Translations under genes and position numbers: made by a program
Assembly (NCBI GenBank): GCA_964608095.1
Contig: CAZSMK010000025.1
Coordinates: 1-64,000, forward strand
DNA from: CAZSMK01 sp964608095
GTDB taxonomy: Bacteria > Sumerlaeota > Sumerlaeia > MWCT01 > JAGHBZ01
Direction of reading: 5' to 3'
Length of the DNA stretch: 64,000 bases
The notes under the pieces: model-generated
Told to the model about the DNA's origin: nothing
Databases searched by the model: none
The model's input: the letters and a program-made list of their open reading frames with translations, nothing else
Shown: in pieces, positions 1 to 8,899 of the stretch
Layout: every line of letters starts with the position of its first letter
How positions within the stretch are numbered: position 1 is the stretch's first letter

Positions 1-141
1 AAACGCAATAAAATGCGCCATGTTCTTCGACTCCTGGCGCTTGGTGATCGCCGCCGTCAACGTGGTCTTCCCATGGTCGATGTGACCAATCGTCCCGACA
101 TTCAAATGTGGTTTCGTCCTTACATATTTCTCTTTCGCCAT
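1..141 (-). CDS. tuf: Elongation factor Tu, N-terminal part (runs off the window)
   Basis: Reading the minus strand from the ATG at 141 gives MAKEKYVRTKPHLNVGTIGH and continues with the G1 P-loop GHIDHGKT and AHFIAF. This is the unmistakable start of EF-Tu, the GTPase that delivers aminoacyl-tRNA to the ribosome. Only 47 codons are inside the window. The start is preceded by a strong AGGAGG six bases upstream. The segment ITKRQESKNMAH differs slightly from the enterobacterial form but matches the general EF-Tu pattern. The gene has its own roughly 300-bp leader, so it appears to be transcribed alone or to head its unit here. Confidence 0.97.
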   Translation of the reverse strand, partial: MAKEKYVRTKPHLNVGTIGHIDHGKTTLTAAITKRQESKNMAHFIAF

Positions 142-445
142 CGTGTCCTCCTGATTCACTCCGAATTATGTATAGGGTACTCGTCATCTTAGTGAGATTT
201 TATCGTACAGGTCAATATCTATTTGCCTTTTTAACCCGTAAGCGAGTGTATGCCTCTTTGATATAAGATCATGGTAGTATGCCTTTACTCAAGACGTCCT
301 CATAGTCGAGAACGAGTAAAGGGGTGGTATCCTTTTTTCAATATAGGGCTCTATGTCTTCTTTGTCTTATCCGCCCTATATACAATCGGCACCCTGGATG
401 ATCGTTTTTTTGTCCCGACAAAATCTATGATATACTTGTCTTTTC
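142..445. other. Divergent intergenic region between tuf and a glycosyltransferase gene
   Basis: About 300 bp without a convincing gene. It holds the tuf ribosome binding site and a possible tuf promoter (separate entry). A 63-codon frame at 271-462 on the plus strand has no ribosome binding site and no recognisable content. No hairpin or repeat was noticed. Confidence 0.5.
186..215 (-). promoter_or_regulatory. Possible sigma70-type promoter for tuf
   Basis: On the minus strand TTGACC (215-210) is followed after 18 bases by TAAGAT (191-186), about 45 bases before the EF-Tu start codon. It is a reasonable -35/-10 pair in the right place, but was judged by eye only. Confidence 0.35.
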
Positions 446-1987
446 TTGACCTTATACCTTAAATCATTGAAACTCGATCTCTTGGATTTAAATGTCCGGT
501 TACGGCTATTGGTGATTAATTCAACAAATAATATTCCTCACCCACTGCACACAAAATCTCGTTATATTCCATGGTTAATCTTCGGATTTGCTTTCTTTTT
601 TTATGTTTTTTTCAGGAGTATCTCACTTGACGATTGGGATTCCGCTCAATTTGCGCTGGGGGTCGAGCGCTTTGACATTCCCGCTCATAGCCCTCATCCC
701 CCCGGGTATGTGTTCTATATTTATGCGGGAAAACTGTTGAACATTTTTTTTCGCGATCCCGTTCAATCCCTGACATTTATTAGCGCTCTTACAGGCGCTC
801 TCACAATTCTTATATTCTTTTTCTTTGTCGAGATGGTTGAGGGGCGGAAACCGGCGCTCTTATCCTCGCTCATTCTAATGGGTGTGCCCAACTTTTGCTT
901 AACAAGTTTAAAAGCTCTCACCGACATGCCGGGGATCTTTTTTATTTACCTGACGCTCTTTCTTGCGACACGGGCTTATATATCTGATGAAAAGCGATAT
1001 TCCCGTTATCTATATCTTGCCGCGCTGGCGGCTGGAGTGGGTATAGGATTCCGCCCGCAGAGTGCGTTTGCCACGATTCTCATCCTAACTGTTCCCCTTA
1101 CTAAAAAGTTTAAATGGACGCGTCTTGCCATAGTTGTGCTCATTCTTCTGCTAATAACATTTTCCTATATACTCATAATTTTAGTAACTCACGACGGCAT
1201 AGGCGGTTACGTGCGAGCGACGTACAGTCAATTCATGTGGAGGCTTGATAAACCCCATATATCCGTGCTTGGCTCCTCGTTTTCTCCTTCCTATATACTT
1301 CATCGATTAGACCGATTCGCCCGCGCACTCCTTGTCTTTGGTTTTGGCATGGGAAAACAAAAGATATATCGTTTTCTCATCATGATTATCATGTTTTCCG
1401 GGTGGATTTTGTTTCTTGTTCGAGTGCCTGGCAAAAAGAATCTGATTGTCTCTAATCTTCCGTGGATGGTTTGTTATGTGCTCATGATTATGATATTCTT
1501 GCCGGCAAACCCGCGCTACCTGTGTCCTGTTATACCCATGGGTGTTCTTATAGCCGTATTAGGATGGCTTTCGTTCAGGTGGGGGACCATCCCCCTTGTC
1601 ATGCTTCTTTTGTGTAATTGGTATTTCTCATTCAAACTGGCAAAGAAGATACATATCGACCTTGCGCCGCCTGAAAAGGCTGTACGATATATACAAAGGC
1701 GCTTTAGCGAACAGGAGGTGACGATTTTTTCACGTAGTATAATACGGCACCTTCATTTTTATTTACCCTCGACCTGGGCGATTCACAATTGCTTCACGAA
1801 CAATGATCTTTTAAAGGCACTGGACGAGGGACAAAAAGTGCTCACTGATTTTAACCCTTATGATATCTTTACTGAAGATGATTTGCAGATGCTGGAAATT
1901 ACAAAATTGCGTGACTATGATAGAGATGAGATTATTCATACCAAGCATGTACGCAGCCGGATATATCTTATAGAAAAGAAGGAGTAG
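446..1987 (+). CDS. GT-C type membrane glycosyltransferase (dolichyl-phosphate-mannose mannosyltransferase-like)
   Basis: A protein of about 500 residues with roughly ten hydrophobic segments. The first lumenal loop, just after TM1, reads SLDDWDSAQFALG and then HPPGYVFYIYAGK. A DD/DxD-containing first loop followed by 'HPPG' is the hallmark of GT-C enzymes that transfer a sugar from a polyprenyl-phosphate donor across the membrane. The C-terminal 120 residues are soluble. The start is uncertain: the longest frame begins with TTG at 446, and an in-frame GTG at 512 gives a protein 22 residues shorter; neither has a good ribosome binding site. It stands alone. The GT2 and manC genes nearby could supply a polyprenyl-phosphate mannose donor, so mannosylation of an envelope polymer or protein is possible (inference). 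Confidence 0.72.
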   Translation: MTLYLKSLKLDLLDLNVRLRLLVINSTNNIPHPLHTKSRYIPWLIFGFAFFFYVFFRSISLDDWDSAQFALGVERFDIPAHSPHPPGYVFYIYAGKLLNIFFRDPVQSLTFISALTGALTILIFFFFVEMVEGRKPALLSSLILMGVPNFCLTSLKALTDMPGIFFIYLTLFLATRAYISDEKRYSRYLYLAALAAGVGIGFRPQSAFATILILTVPLTKKFKWTRLAIVVLILLLITFSYILIILVTHDGIGGYVRATYSQFMWRLDKPHISVLGSSFSPSYILHRLDRFARALLVFGFGMGKQKIYRFLIMIIMFSGWILFLVRVPGKKNLIVSNLPWMVCYVLMIMIFLPANPRYLCPVIPMGVLIAVLGWLSFRWGTIPLVMLLLCNWYFSFKLAKKIHIDLAPPEKAVRYIQRRFSEQEVTIFSRSIIRHLHFYLPSTWAIHNCFTNNDLLKALDEGQKVLTDFNPYDIFTEDDLQMLEITKLRDYDRDEIIHTKHVRSRIYLIEKKE

Positions 1988-2048
1988 GAAAGGAAAGGCG
2001 GGCTCGAGCGTGACACGGAGTGAATGTGTGTGTTTTTTCCGGTAAAGA

Positions 2049-3566
2049 TCAGGAAGCCGGGCGAGTTCTCCCCACAGCCCATTTCCGCGTTTTCTCGATC
2101 TTTTCTCGCATAGTTGCCGAGAGAGGGTAAGTTTCTTTCAGAGCGAATATAAGCATCCCGGTGTCAATATCGGTTTCTTGTTCAAACGCATCATATAAGG
2201 CGGAAATCAATGCCTGCTCTATCTCGGCTCCGCTGAAGCCGGATGAGGCTTTTGATAATTGTTCAAAGTCAAAGTCCTGCGGGTCACGATTTCGTTTTTT
2301 GATATGAATAGTGAAGATTTCTTTGCGTTCTTCCTCCTGAGGCAGGTCTACGAAAAAGATTTCGTCAAACCGTCCTTTTCTCAAAAGTTCAGGTGGCAGA
2401 ACCTCGATGTCGTTTGCCGTTGCGATAACAAAGACCGGCTCTTCTTTTTCCTGCAACCATGTAATCAAGGTACCGAAGACACGTGCAGTGGTTCCCGAAT
2501 CTGAAAAAGATGAAGATTGAAGACCGGCAAAACCTTTATCGATTTCATCAATCCAGAGGATGACGGGAGAGATGGACTCGGCGATGGTGATTGCCCGTCG
2601 TACATTGAGTTCCGACGACCCGACAAAACTGGAGAAGAGTTTGCCGGTATCCATGCGAAGCAAGGGGAGCGCCCAATAATTCGAGACTGCCTTTGCGCAT
2701 AGACTTTTTCCACATCCCTGAACACCGATAAACAATACCCCTTTCGGAACAGGAAGACCGAAGGCTCTTGCCCGCTCGCTGAAGGCAAGGCGGCGTTTAG
2801 TCAACCATTCTTTGAGATTGTGAAGTCCACCGACGCTGTCCAGGTCCTCGTCCGGCTCGATGTAGTCAAGAATACCCGTTTTCCTGATGATCTGCTTCTT
2901 TTCAGAATATATTATGGACGCCTCGTCGCTGGTAAGGTTTCCCGTGAGGACGAGGGTTTTTGCAAACACATTTTCTGCTTCGTTGAGGGTTAACCCGACA
3001 GCGGCATCTAAAATTTTATCCGTCGCTTCAGGAGAAAGATCGATCTTAAAGTTAGGATTCCCTTTGAGCTCGTCATTGATCTGTCGCAGAAGTTCGAGCA
3101 GTTCCGGCTTTTTGGGGAGAGGAAAATCAAGAATGGTGAGTTCCTTCTCCAACTCCTGGGGTATTTCGAGTATAGGGGAGAGTATGATGACGGAAGTATA
3201 GGTATGGCGAAGCTTGACTGCGAGGTCGCGTAAGGTGCGTATGACGACGTTGTCCTTGATGAAGGCATGAAAATCTTTCAGGCAAAAAATACACGGCTCG
3301 TTGACTTCCATTATTTCCTTGAGCGCAAGGATGGGGTCTTTCGACCCTTTTTTACCTTCCATTGTCCCCAGACCGGAATGGTAACGCGCTATTCCGTTAC
3401 TGATGCTCCATTCATATACCTTCTTACCCAGGACATGTGTTATTCGTTCGATCTCCAGCATCACCCGTTGTTCTTCCCAGCTTACTACATAAATCAGGGG
3501 GTAACGAGCACGAATCAGGACCTCGAGATCGCTTCGTCTTTTTGCTTTTATCTGGGGCTCTTCCAT
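2049..3566 (-). CDS. AAA+ ATPase of the Ycf46 family
   Basis: The protein has an N-terminal region beginning LEVLIRARYPLIYVVSWEE, typical of cyanobacterial and plastid Ycf46 proteins, followed by a single C-terminal AAA module. Counting from the upstream start codon at 3599, Walker A GVQGCGKS is near residue 292, Walker B ILWIDEID near 347, and the sensor/arginine-finger region reads RKGRFDEIFF. The length (about 505 residues) fits the family. The start at 3566 is preferred because family members begin shortly before the conserved LIRARYPLIY segment and a GGA lies just upstream; the longer frame from 3599 has no ribosome binding site. In cyanobacteria Ycf46 has been linked to inorganic-carbon regulation; the function here is unknown. 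The gene is transcribed alone. Confidence 0.8.
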   Translation of the reverse strand: MEEPQIKAKRRSDLEVLIRARYPLIYVVSWEEQRVMLEIERITHVLGKKVYEWSISNGIARYHSGLGTMEGKKGSKDPILALKEIMEVNEPCIFCLKDFHAFIKDNVVIRTLRDLAVKLRHTYTSVIILSPILEIPQELEKELTILDFPLPKKPELLELLRQINDELKGNPNFKIDLSPEATDKILDAAVGLTLNEAENVFAKTLVLTGNLTSDEASIIYSEKKQIIRKTGILDYIEPDEDLDSVGGLHNLKEWLTKRRLAFSERARAFGLPVPKGVLFIGVQGCGKSLCAKAVSNYWALPLLRMDTGKLFSSFVGSSELNVRRAITIAESISPVILWIDEIDKGFAGLQSSSFSDSGTTARVFGTLITWLQEKEEPVFVIATANDIEVLPPELLRKGRFDEIFFVDLPQEEERKEIFTIHIKKRNRDPQDFDFEQLSKASSGFSGAEIEQALISALYDAFEQETDIDTGMLIFALKETYPLSATMREKIEKTRKWAVGRTRPAS

Positions 3567-3704
3567 TTTCCTGTCTCTATGAAAAGGTGGGCAAAACATA
3601 TATTGTCACTATGAACATCACAGGTCAACCATGTTTTTAAACAGTCCTTTCCTCGTGAATGGATTTTCAGGTGAACAATGAAGTGATTTGAGATTGGGAA
3701 AAAA

Positions 3705-4349
3705 TCAGAAATTTCCGGGTTCATCTTCGCCTATGCCGGGTCCTGTCCAGAACACATCACCAAAACTTATTGTCCCGTTAGTGGGGTCATAGGCAACCGT
3801 TGCAGGGTCAAAGAGAACCGTGGGTATTTTATCGGGTCCTATGCTTATTAATGCCCACATAGTAGAGTTAAGATGTCTTGTAATCTTACTCCAGATTAAG
3901 TCCGATTCATAACCTCCTTGAGGCAACAGACGGCATTCATAGCCAAAGGTAAAAGGATAGACGAGTTCACCTCCTTGAGAGGGTATAGCATAGGGATTTT
4001 CCAATCCTTCGTAAAAACGCTGGACCGTTCCGATATCTATAAAAGGATCAGCGGGAAGAGATGAGATATAGGCAGTCGGTGATGTAAGAACCTTCAATCT
4101 TTGCACATAGGAACTTTTATGGAGGTCATCATATTGATTGTCAGGGGGATATGAATTGTATTCGACTGCGTAAGATTCGATGGCGATGCTTAGCGTGCGC
4201 ATGTCCGCTTTACACCGGGAGAGTTTTGAGCGCGTTTGTGCCTCAAGGTAGTTGGGGATTGCTATCCCTGCAAGAATTGCGATAATTGCAATTACAATCA
4301 ACAATTCTACAAGAGTAAATCCCTTTTTTCTTAATTCCTTTGAGCTCAT
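3705..4349 (-). CDS. Type II secretion-like pseudopilin with a GspG-like tail
   Basis: The N-terminus has a short basic leader, then the class III cleavage motif KKG-FTLVELLIVIAIIAI with Glu at mature position 5, so a prepilin peptidase should cleave after the Gly. This is followed by the NYLEAQTRSKLSRCKADMR helix seen in all the pseudopilins of this window. The globular part ends with SIGPDKIP..LFDPATVAYDPTNGTISFGDVF, resembling the calcium-binding 'lGaDG...aDI' C-terminus of GspG major pseudopilins. The ATG at 4349 is chosen over an in-frame GTG at 4355 because AAAAGGG precedes it. There are no assembly genes nearby, so it is probably an orphan pilin serving a secretion or pilus machine encoded elsewhere. 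Confidence 0.85.
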   Translation of the reverse strand: MSSKELRKKGFTLVELLIVIAIIAILAGIAIPNYLEAQTRSKLSRCKADMRTLSIAIESYAVEYNSYPPDNQYDDLHKSSYVQRLKVLTSPTAYISSLPADPFIDIGTVQRFYEGLENPYAIPSQGGELVYPFTFGYECRLLPQGGYESDLIWSKITRHLNSTMWALISIGPDKIPTVLFDPATVAYDPTNGTISFGDVFWTGPGIGEDEPGNF

Positions 4350-4686
4350 TAGCACCCTTTTCCGTGTAACTACCTGCCACCTTCAGGGTTGAATCCTAAC
4401 AGTGTATGTGAGCCCATTTGATACAGCACTTATTATAGAAGGTCATTTTATATTATTCTTTTCACATATTTTTTTCAAGAAAAATCTTAAAAAAATATCA
4501 TTTTTCTGAGTTTTTCGGGTAATTGGGATAAGCGCTTCATACAAGACTCAGCAGGTCATCATGAATTTTCTTTACCCCACAAGATCAGCCCCTGCGCTGG
4601 ATGTTGGGACACTTTCAGTCCCCTTTCAAAACTTGTTACACCAGTGAAAAAAATGTAGAATAAGCCTCCCCGCTTGTCACTAAAAT

Positions 4687-4832
4687 CGCACTCGCACGCC
4701 TGAGCGCACTCGCACGCCTGAGCGTGCGCGCACGCCTGAGGGTGTGCGCTGTCGAAGTCGCTGTTGGCGGGAGGATGCTACTCGATAAGACTGATAGGAC
4801 ACATAGGACAGATAGGACGGCACTGACAAAAA
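4687..4832. repeat. Dispersed repeat, copy A (hairpins plus 9-bp periodic tail)
   Basis: This block matches, in inverted orientation, the block at 15912-16040. It has two parts. The first is a run of GCACGCCTGAGCG units containing a perfect hairpin, GCACGC-CTGA-GCGTGC at 4712-4727. The second is a stretch containing GATGCTACTCGATAAGACTG followed by 9-bp periodic GATAGGACA units. Both parts and their order are conserved between copies. It sits between the divergent-tail ends of a pseudopilin start and a GT2 stop. The remainder of the 540-bp gap (4350-4686 and 4833-4897) shows nothing I can name except AT-rich probable promoter sequence for the pseudopilin. Confidence 0.8.
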
Positions 4833-4897
4833 GAACCCAGGCGTATACTCTTTTCTCGAGCGATCCATCTTCCTTACAGTGCTTTTTGTTGTTCCTG

Positions 4898-5605
4898 TTA
4901 CTTTTTCATACCGAACCTGAACTTAATCATGGCGAAAAGGCTCGTGCACATGATTTTCCAATTGAACGTGCTTCTCCCCGCTTGGCGTTCCTCAAAACGG
5001 ATGGGAACTTCCTTAATCCTATAACCTTTATGGTAACAGGCAAGAAGAACTTCCTGGACAACCTCGGGTCCTTTCGACATCATCCGGTCGAGGTTGATGT
5101 TTTCAAGCGTGGCTCGTTTGAATATGCGAAAACCGCTCGTACAATCTTTTACCGGTAGTCCGAGAACAAAACGAATATATCTATTGGCAGCACGCGTGAT
5201 ACATTTCCGCAAAGGCGAACGTCCGCTTTCGCCGCCACCGGGAATCAAACGCGACCCGATGACCACATCAGCGTCGACCAGGGCGTCAAGCATTTCAGGT
5301 ATAAATCGGGGATGATGAGAAAAGTCTGCATCCATTTCAATTATTATATCAGCGCCCAGTTCGAGCGCCTTCTGGAAACCTCTAATTCCCGCGGTACCAC
5401 GCCCTCGTTCGTGCATCCGCCGCTCGAGATGCACTCGACCGGGATAGTTCCGCTCCTTCTCTTCGACTATACGCCACGTACCATCCGGGGAGTTGTCATC
5501 CACTACCAGCACTTCCATATCATTGGAAATCGCAAGCAAGTCCTCGATAAGGTTTCCGATATTCTCAGCTTCATTGTATGTCGGCACGGTGGCAATTATC
5601 TTCAT
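4898..5605 (-). CDS. Polyprenol monophosphomannose synthase-like GT2 (DPM1 family)
   Basis: A 235-residue glycosyltransferase of family 2. The N-terminus IIATVPTYNEAENIGNLIEDL and VVDDNSPDGT form the nucleotide-binding half. EMDADFSHHP contains the DxD metal site, and CTSGFRIFKR with VPIRFEERQAGRST matches the acceptor-side motifs of dolichyl-phosphate mannose synthases. Soluble DPM1-type enzymes are about 230-250 residues, so this is full length and lacks the C-terminal membrane domain found in some relatives. The likely reaction is GDP-mannose plus polyprenyl phosphate giving polyprenyl-phosphate mannose at the inner face of the membrane. The divergently transcribed manC next door would supply GDP-mannose. 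Confidence 0.85.
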   Translation of the reverse strand: MKIIATVPTYNEAENIGNLIEDLLAISNDMEVLVVDDNSPDGTWRIVEEKERNYPGRVHLERRMHERGRGTAGIRGFQKALELGADIIIEMDADFSHHPRFIPEMLDALVDADVVIGSRLIPGGGESGRSPLRKCITRAANRYIRFVLGLPVKDCTSGFRIFKRATLENINLDRMMSKGPEVVQEVLLACYHKGYRIKEVPIRFEERQAGRSTFNWKIMCTSLFAMIKFRFGMKK

Positions 5606-5779
5606 TCGCTTTTCCCTTGATCATCAGATCAACTTTCCTTTTTTGCAGCCATAAAGGAGTTTTCTCTTTGCAACGCCATAACAATATTGGAAAAATATCT
5701 GTATCATCTTCTTGACGTCAACACACCTTTTCTACATTAATGGTTTTGATACCACAAGATCATTTCGAGGAGCGAAACG

Positions 5780-6877
5780 ATGCGAATAGGAGTCATAATG
5801 GCAGGTGGTGCAGGGACACGGTTCTGGCCCTATAGCCGCCATAATATGCCCAAACAACTTCTCAGTCTCGTAAGTCCACAACCATTACTCGCTGAGACCG
5901 TCGAACGTATAAGCAACCTGATCTCACCGGCGCATATTTTTGTAGTAGCAGGTGGTCATTTGAAAGAGAACATTTTGAAGCATGTTCCACGAATTTCAGA
6001 GCGCAATATCATTGTAGAACCTGCTCCCAGAAATACCGCACCATGCCTTGCCCTTGCCGTTGCCGCCACTTCATCGATGTATGGTGACCCCGTGATGGCG
6101 GTGCTGACGGCTGACCATTACATCGGACTCCCCGAAAAATTCCTGGCGAATGTCGAGGCTGCTATGAATTTCGCCGAATCCAAACCATCCCTCATCACGG
6201 TGGGCGTTCCCACTGCTCGACCGGAAACGGGGTATGGCTACGTCGAAGCCGGTGAAGTAGTTGCACAGTCCGACCTCGGAACGATACATAAGGTTAACAA
6301 GTTTCACGAAAAACCCGATTCGACTACGGCGGAACAATATTTTCAGAAGGAGAACTTTTTCTGGAACAGCGGAATGTTCTTCTGGAGAAACGGTTCATTT
6401 ATTGAGACAGCGCGACAGAAATCACCGGAGATTGCAGAGGCAATTGAGCGGATTTCACGCGCGTGGGGGACATCATCGCAACATGCCGTTGTTGAAGAGA
6501 CGTTCGCTACTTTAAAGAAAATTTCAATCGATTTCGCACTTATGGAAAAGGCAGATAACGTGTATATGGTTCGGGCGGATTTCTCCTGGGACGATATAGG
6601 AACGTGGGATGCGCTCGAACGGATCATCGAACCCGGGGATAAGGGGAACATTGTGACTGGCGATGCGATTGTACTGGATTGTTCGGATACGATAATTTTC
6701 AACAAACCTGTTCACGCGAACTCAGACACACGAGCCATAGTCGCCGCTATCGGTCTCAAGGACCTGGTTCTTGTAAACACCGGCGATGCAGTTCTTGTAT
6801 GTCCCAAAAATAGATGCCAGGATATCAAGAAGATTGTTGAGATGCTTAAGGAAAAGCATCGTAATGAATATTTATAG
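5780..6877 (+). CDS. manC: Mannose-1-phosphate guanylyltransferase
   Basis: A 365-residue nucleotidyltransferase. The N-terminus IMAGGAGTRFWPYSRHNMPK is the GGxGTRxxP...PKQ signature of sugar-phosphate nucleotidylyltransferases, and the body carries AVLTADHYI, FHEKPD and WNSGMFFW, all characteristic of GDP-mannose pyrophosphorylases. It ends without the phosphomannose-isomerase domain of bifunctional ManC/AlgA proteins, so only GTP plus mannose-1-phosphate to GDP-mannose is expected. The start is preceded by GAGGAGCG. It lies divergent from a polyprenyl-phosphate mannose synthase-like gene, which would use its product. Confidence 0.93.
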   Translation: MRIGVIMAGGAGTRFWPYSRHNMPKQLLSLVSPQPLLAETVERISNLISPAHIFVVAGGHLKENILKHVPRISERNIIVEPAPRNTAPCLALAVAATSSMYGDPVMAVLTADHYIGLPEKFLANVEAAMNFAESKPSLITVGVPTARPETGYGYVEAGEVVAQSDLGTIHKVNKFHEKPDSTTAEQYFQKENFFWNSGMFFWRNGSFIETARQKSPEIAEAIERISRAWGTSSQHAVVEETFATLKKISIDFALMEKADNVYMVRADFSWDDIGTWDALERIIEPGDKGNIVTGDAIVLDCSDTIIFNKPVHANSDTRAIVAAIGLKDLVLVNTGDAVLVCPKNRCQDIKKIVEMLKEKHRNEYL

Positions 6878-6881
6878 ACAG

Positions 6882-6912
6882 GGCGGAGGAAGAATCTCTC
6901 CCCGCCTTCTTT
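6882..6912 (+). terminator. Possible terminator after manC
   Basis: GGGCGGAGGA and TCTCCCCGCC can pair with one bulge, followed by TTCTTT. It lies directly after the manC stop and between convergent genes. The stem is imperfect and the T-run short. Confidence 0.4.
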
Positions 6913-6990
6913 GAGTCGTATGCCTCACCTTTTACTTTTTCGAGGATAGCGTTTACGCGGTTTCGCCGAGGGGACTTCCTCGAAACGCTC

Positions 6991-7563
6991 TTATATCTGA
7001 CGTCCTTCGGTATCGCGCTGACTGCGGTAAATATCACCGCGGCTTACCGTGCCATTCGTTGCATCATAGGTCACTTCGTTGGGATAGTTCGAAGCACCCC
7101 CTGGGGGACCGCAACGTTCGTCAGGGCCGAAACAATCCAGCCGCCACATTCCTATCGCCTTCTTGTATTCAGGTAAAAGAATGCTATAAGAGTAGAGTAG
7201 CGTGCCATATTCAGAGGTTAAGTAGCCATAACGGTTGTAGCGACCTTCATACATGCCCCTGAGCCTGAGCGAAAAGGGATCAAAAAAACTCTGAACATTG
7301 GTGACGTACGCCAGGGGTGTCGACAGCACATTAGGAACATTTGTTGCTGAGGGTGAACCTGCCGGGTATGGCCAGGGATAATGGTTCTCATCCACGAAAT
7401 AAGTTTCAAGTCCGGTAGCGAGGTTACGCATATCCGCCTGTGCTCGTGCGACCTTGCTACGTGTTTGCGCTTCAAGGAAGTTAGGCACTGCAATTGCCGC
7501 CAAGATTGCTATGATTGCCACGACAATCAAAAGCTCGATCAAAGTAAATCCATTCTGTTTCAC
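6991..7563 (-). CDS. Type II secretion-like pseudopilin with a GspG-like tail
   Basis: A 190-residue protein. It starts with GTG at 7563, five bases after AAGGAGA. The leader MKQNG is followed by FTLIELLIVVAIIAILAAIA with Glu5, and then NFLEAQTRSKVARAQADMRN. The C-terminal region has DCFGPDERCGPPG..VTYDATNGTVSRGDIYRS, the same tail as the neighbouring pseudopilins and comparable to the GspG calcium-site loop. It is convergent with manC. No prepilin peptidase or secretion ATPase is seen nearby. Confidence 0.87.
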   Translation of the reverse strand: MKQNGFTLIELLIVVAIIAILAAIAVPNFLEAQTRSKVARAQADMRNLATGLETYFVDENHYPWPYPAGSPSATNVPNVLSTPLAYVTNVQSFFDPFSLRLRGMYEGRYNRYGYLTSEYGTLLYSYSILLPEYKKAIGMWRLDCFGPDERCGPPGGASNYPNEVTYDATNGTVSRGDIYRSQRDTEGRQI

Positions 7564-7678
7564 AATAATCTCCTTCTTCTATAATAAGAGTTCATCACAA
7601 ATTGTTTGATGTAAATGTCTTAGACATAGTATGTAGTACAGCATTGAAGATCAACAAAAATGAGATTTATAAACCGGT

Positions 7679-8809
7679 ATGAGAATTCTCTTGATTAATT
7701 ATGAATACCCCCCTGTGGGAGGTGGCGCAGGTAACGCGACACAACACATTGCAGAGTACCTTGTCCGTCGAGGCGCCGAGGTCGCCGTTATTTCAATGCA
7801 GGCTCCGTCATTACCCCCAAACGAGATAAGGAACGGTGTCACCATCTACCGAGTCCCCTGCATACGCCGCAGGCTCAATCAATCCAATATCCTGGAAATG
7901 ATGACATATATCTTCTCCTGTAGTATTAACTTCAAAAAGATTTTCAAGAATTGGAAGCCCGACTGTGCGATTGCTTTCCTCGGGCTTCCGGGGGGTGCGG
8001 TAGGGTGGTGGTATCGTTGGCGATACAAGATACCGTATATTGTCAGTATCCGAGGAGGTGACGTGCCCGGCACACAGCCCGAGCAACTCAGGTATTATCA
8101 TGCAATTGCTAAACCCTTTATCAAAAAAATCTGGCATGACGCCTGTTTTGTCGTAGCAAACAGCACAGGACTACGAGACCTCGCAAAACAAACGATGCCC
8201 GACAGGGAAATTCTCTGTATCCCCAATGGAGTTGACACTGCTTTGTTTAAACCGCTGCCGGAAAAAACATTTGGTTCGACGTCCAAATTGTTGTTTGTCG
8301 GACGGCTCAGCTATGAAAAACGTGTTGACCTTTTGTTGCACTCTCTCTCGCAGCTTCTACATTTAGATTGGCGGCTGACAATTGTCGGGGATGGACCGCA
8401 ATCCAAAACAATCGATTCCTTGATTGAAAATTATCGTTTGGCAACACGCGTTCTTCGCACCGGATGGCTGAATAAAGAAGATTTGGTACGGCACTATCAG
8501 CAATCTGATGTTTTTGTCTTTCCCTCGAGCTCAGAAGGTATGCCGAATGTCGTTCTTGAGGCAATGGCGTGCGGGTTACCGATTGTTACAACCAGGATTC
8601 CGGGATCTATGGAGCTCGTTGAGCATGAAACCAATGGACTTCTTGTTGATGCAAATAATCTTGAACAGCTTACAAAAGCGCTCCAGCTTATTATGCCTGA
8701 TACAGCACTGAAAAAGAAGTTCGGAGAAAAAAGCAGGGAAAAAGCATGCCGATTCAGCTGGGATTATGTGGGTCGGGATTATCTCGCCCTGCTTCAAAAA
8801 TGCTTGTAA
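7679..8809 (+). CDS. Glycosyltransferase family 4
   Basis: A 376-residue GT-B enzyme. The N-terminal domain opens with the glycine-rich LLINYEYPPVGGGAGNATQH typical of GT4 enzymes. The C-terminal domain begins near residue 200 with KLLFVGRLSYEKRVDLLLHS, and contains the nucleotide-sugar binding block SSSEGMPNVVLEAMACGLPI with the E-x7-E pair. The enzyme probably adds a hexose from a nucleotide sugar to a lipid-linked or surface glycan at the cytoplasmic face; donor and acceptor cannot be read from sequence. It is followed after 90 bp by asnB in the same direction. Confidence 0.88.
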   Translation: MRILLINYEYPPVGGGAGNATQHIAEYLVRRGAEVAVISMQAPSLPPNEIRNGVTIYRVPCIRRRLNQSNILEMMTYIFSCSINFKKIFKNWKPDCAIAFLGLPGGAVGWWYRWRYKIPYIVSIRGGDVPGTQPEQLRYYHAIAKPFIKKIWHDACFVVANSTGLRDLAKQTMPDREILCIPNGVDTALFKPLPEKTFGSTSKLLFVGRLSYEKRVDLLLHSLSQLLHLDWRLTIVGDGPQSKTIDSLIENYRLATRVLRTGWLNKEDLVRHYQQSDVFVFPSSSEGMPNVVLEAMACGLPIVTTRIPGSMELVEHETNGLLVDANNLEQLTKALQLIMPDTALKKKFGEKSREKACRFSWDYVGRDYLALLQKCL

Positions 8810-8899
8810 TGTCTATCAGTGGTGCGTAACCCTGATGTATGATTACAATCGAGATATCGTGGAAAATTTAATAAAGGATGAGGCGTAAGGACTGTGTTA

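Noticed and set aside
271..462. 63-codon open frame on the plus strand
   Set aside because: No ribosome binding site, no recognisable content, and it overlaps the start of the glycosyltransferase frame.
4680..4868. Open frame with GVRARSGVRVRSGVRVRF and SYLSYVSYQSYR
   Set aside because: The translation is only the reading of the nucleotide repeat (hairpin units and 9-bp units); the repeat is conserved as DNA between copies A and B, not as protein.
4724..5158. 144-codon plus-strand frame opposite the GT2 gene
   Set aside because: It runs through the repeat and then antisense to the conserved GT2 coding sequence; no independent support.
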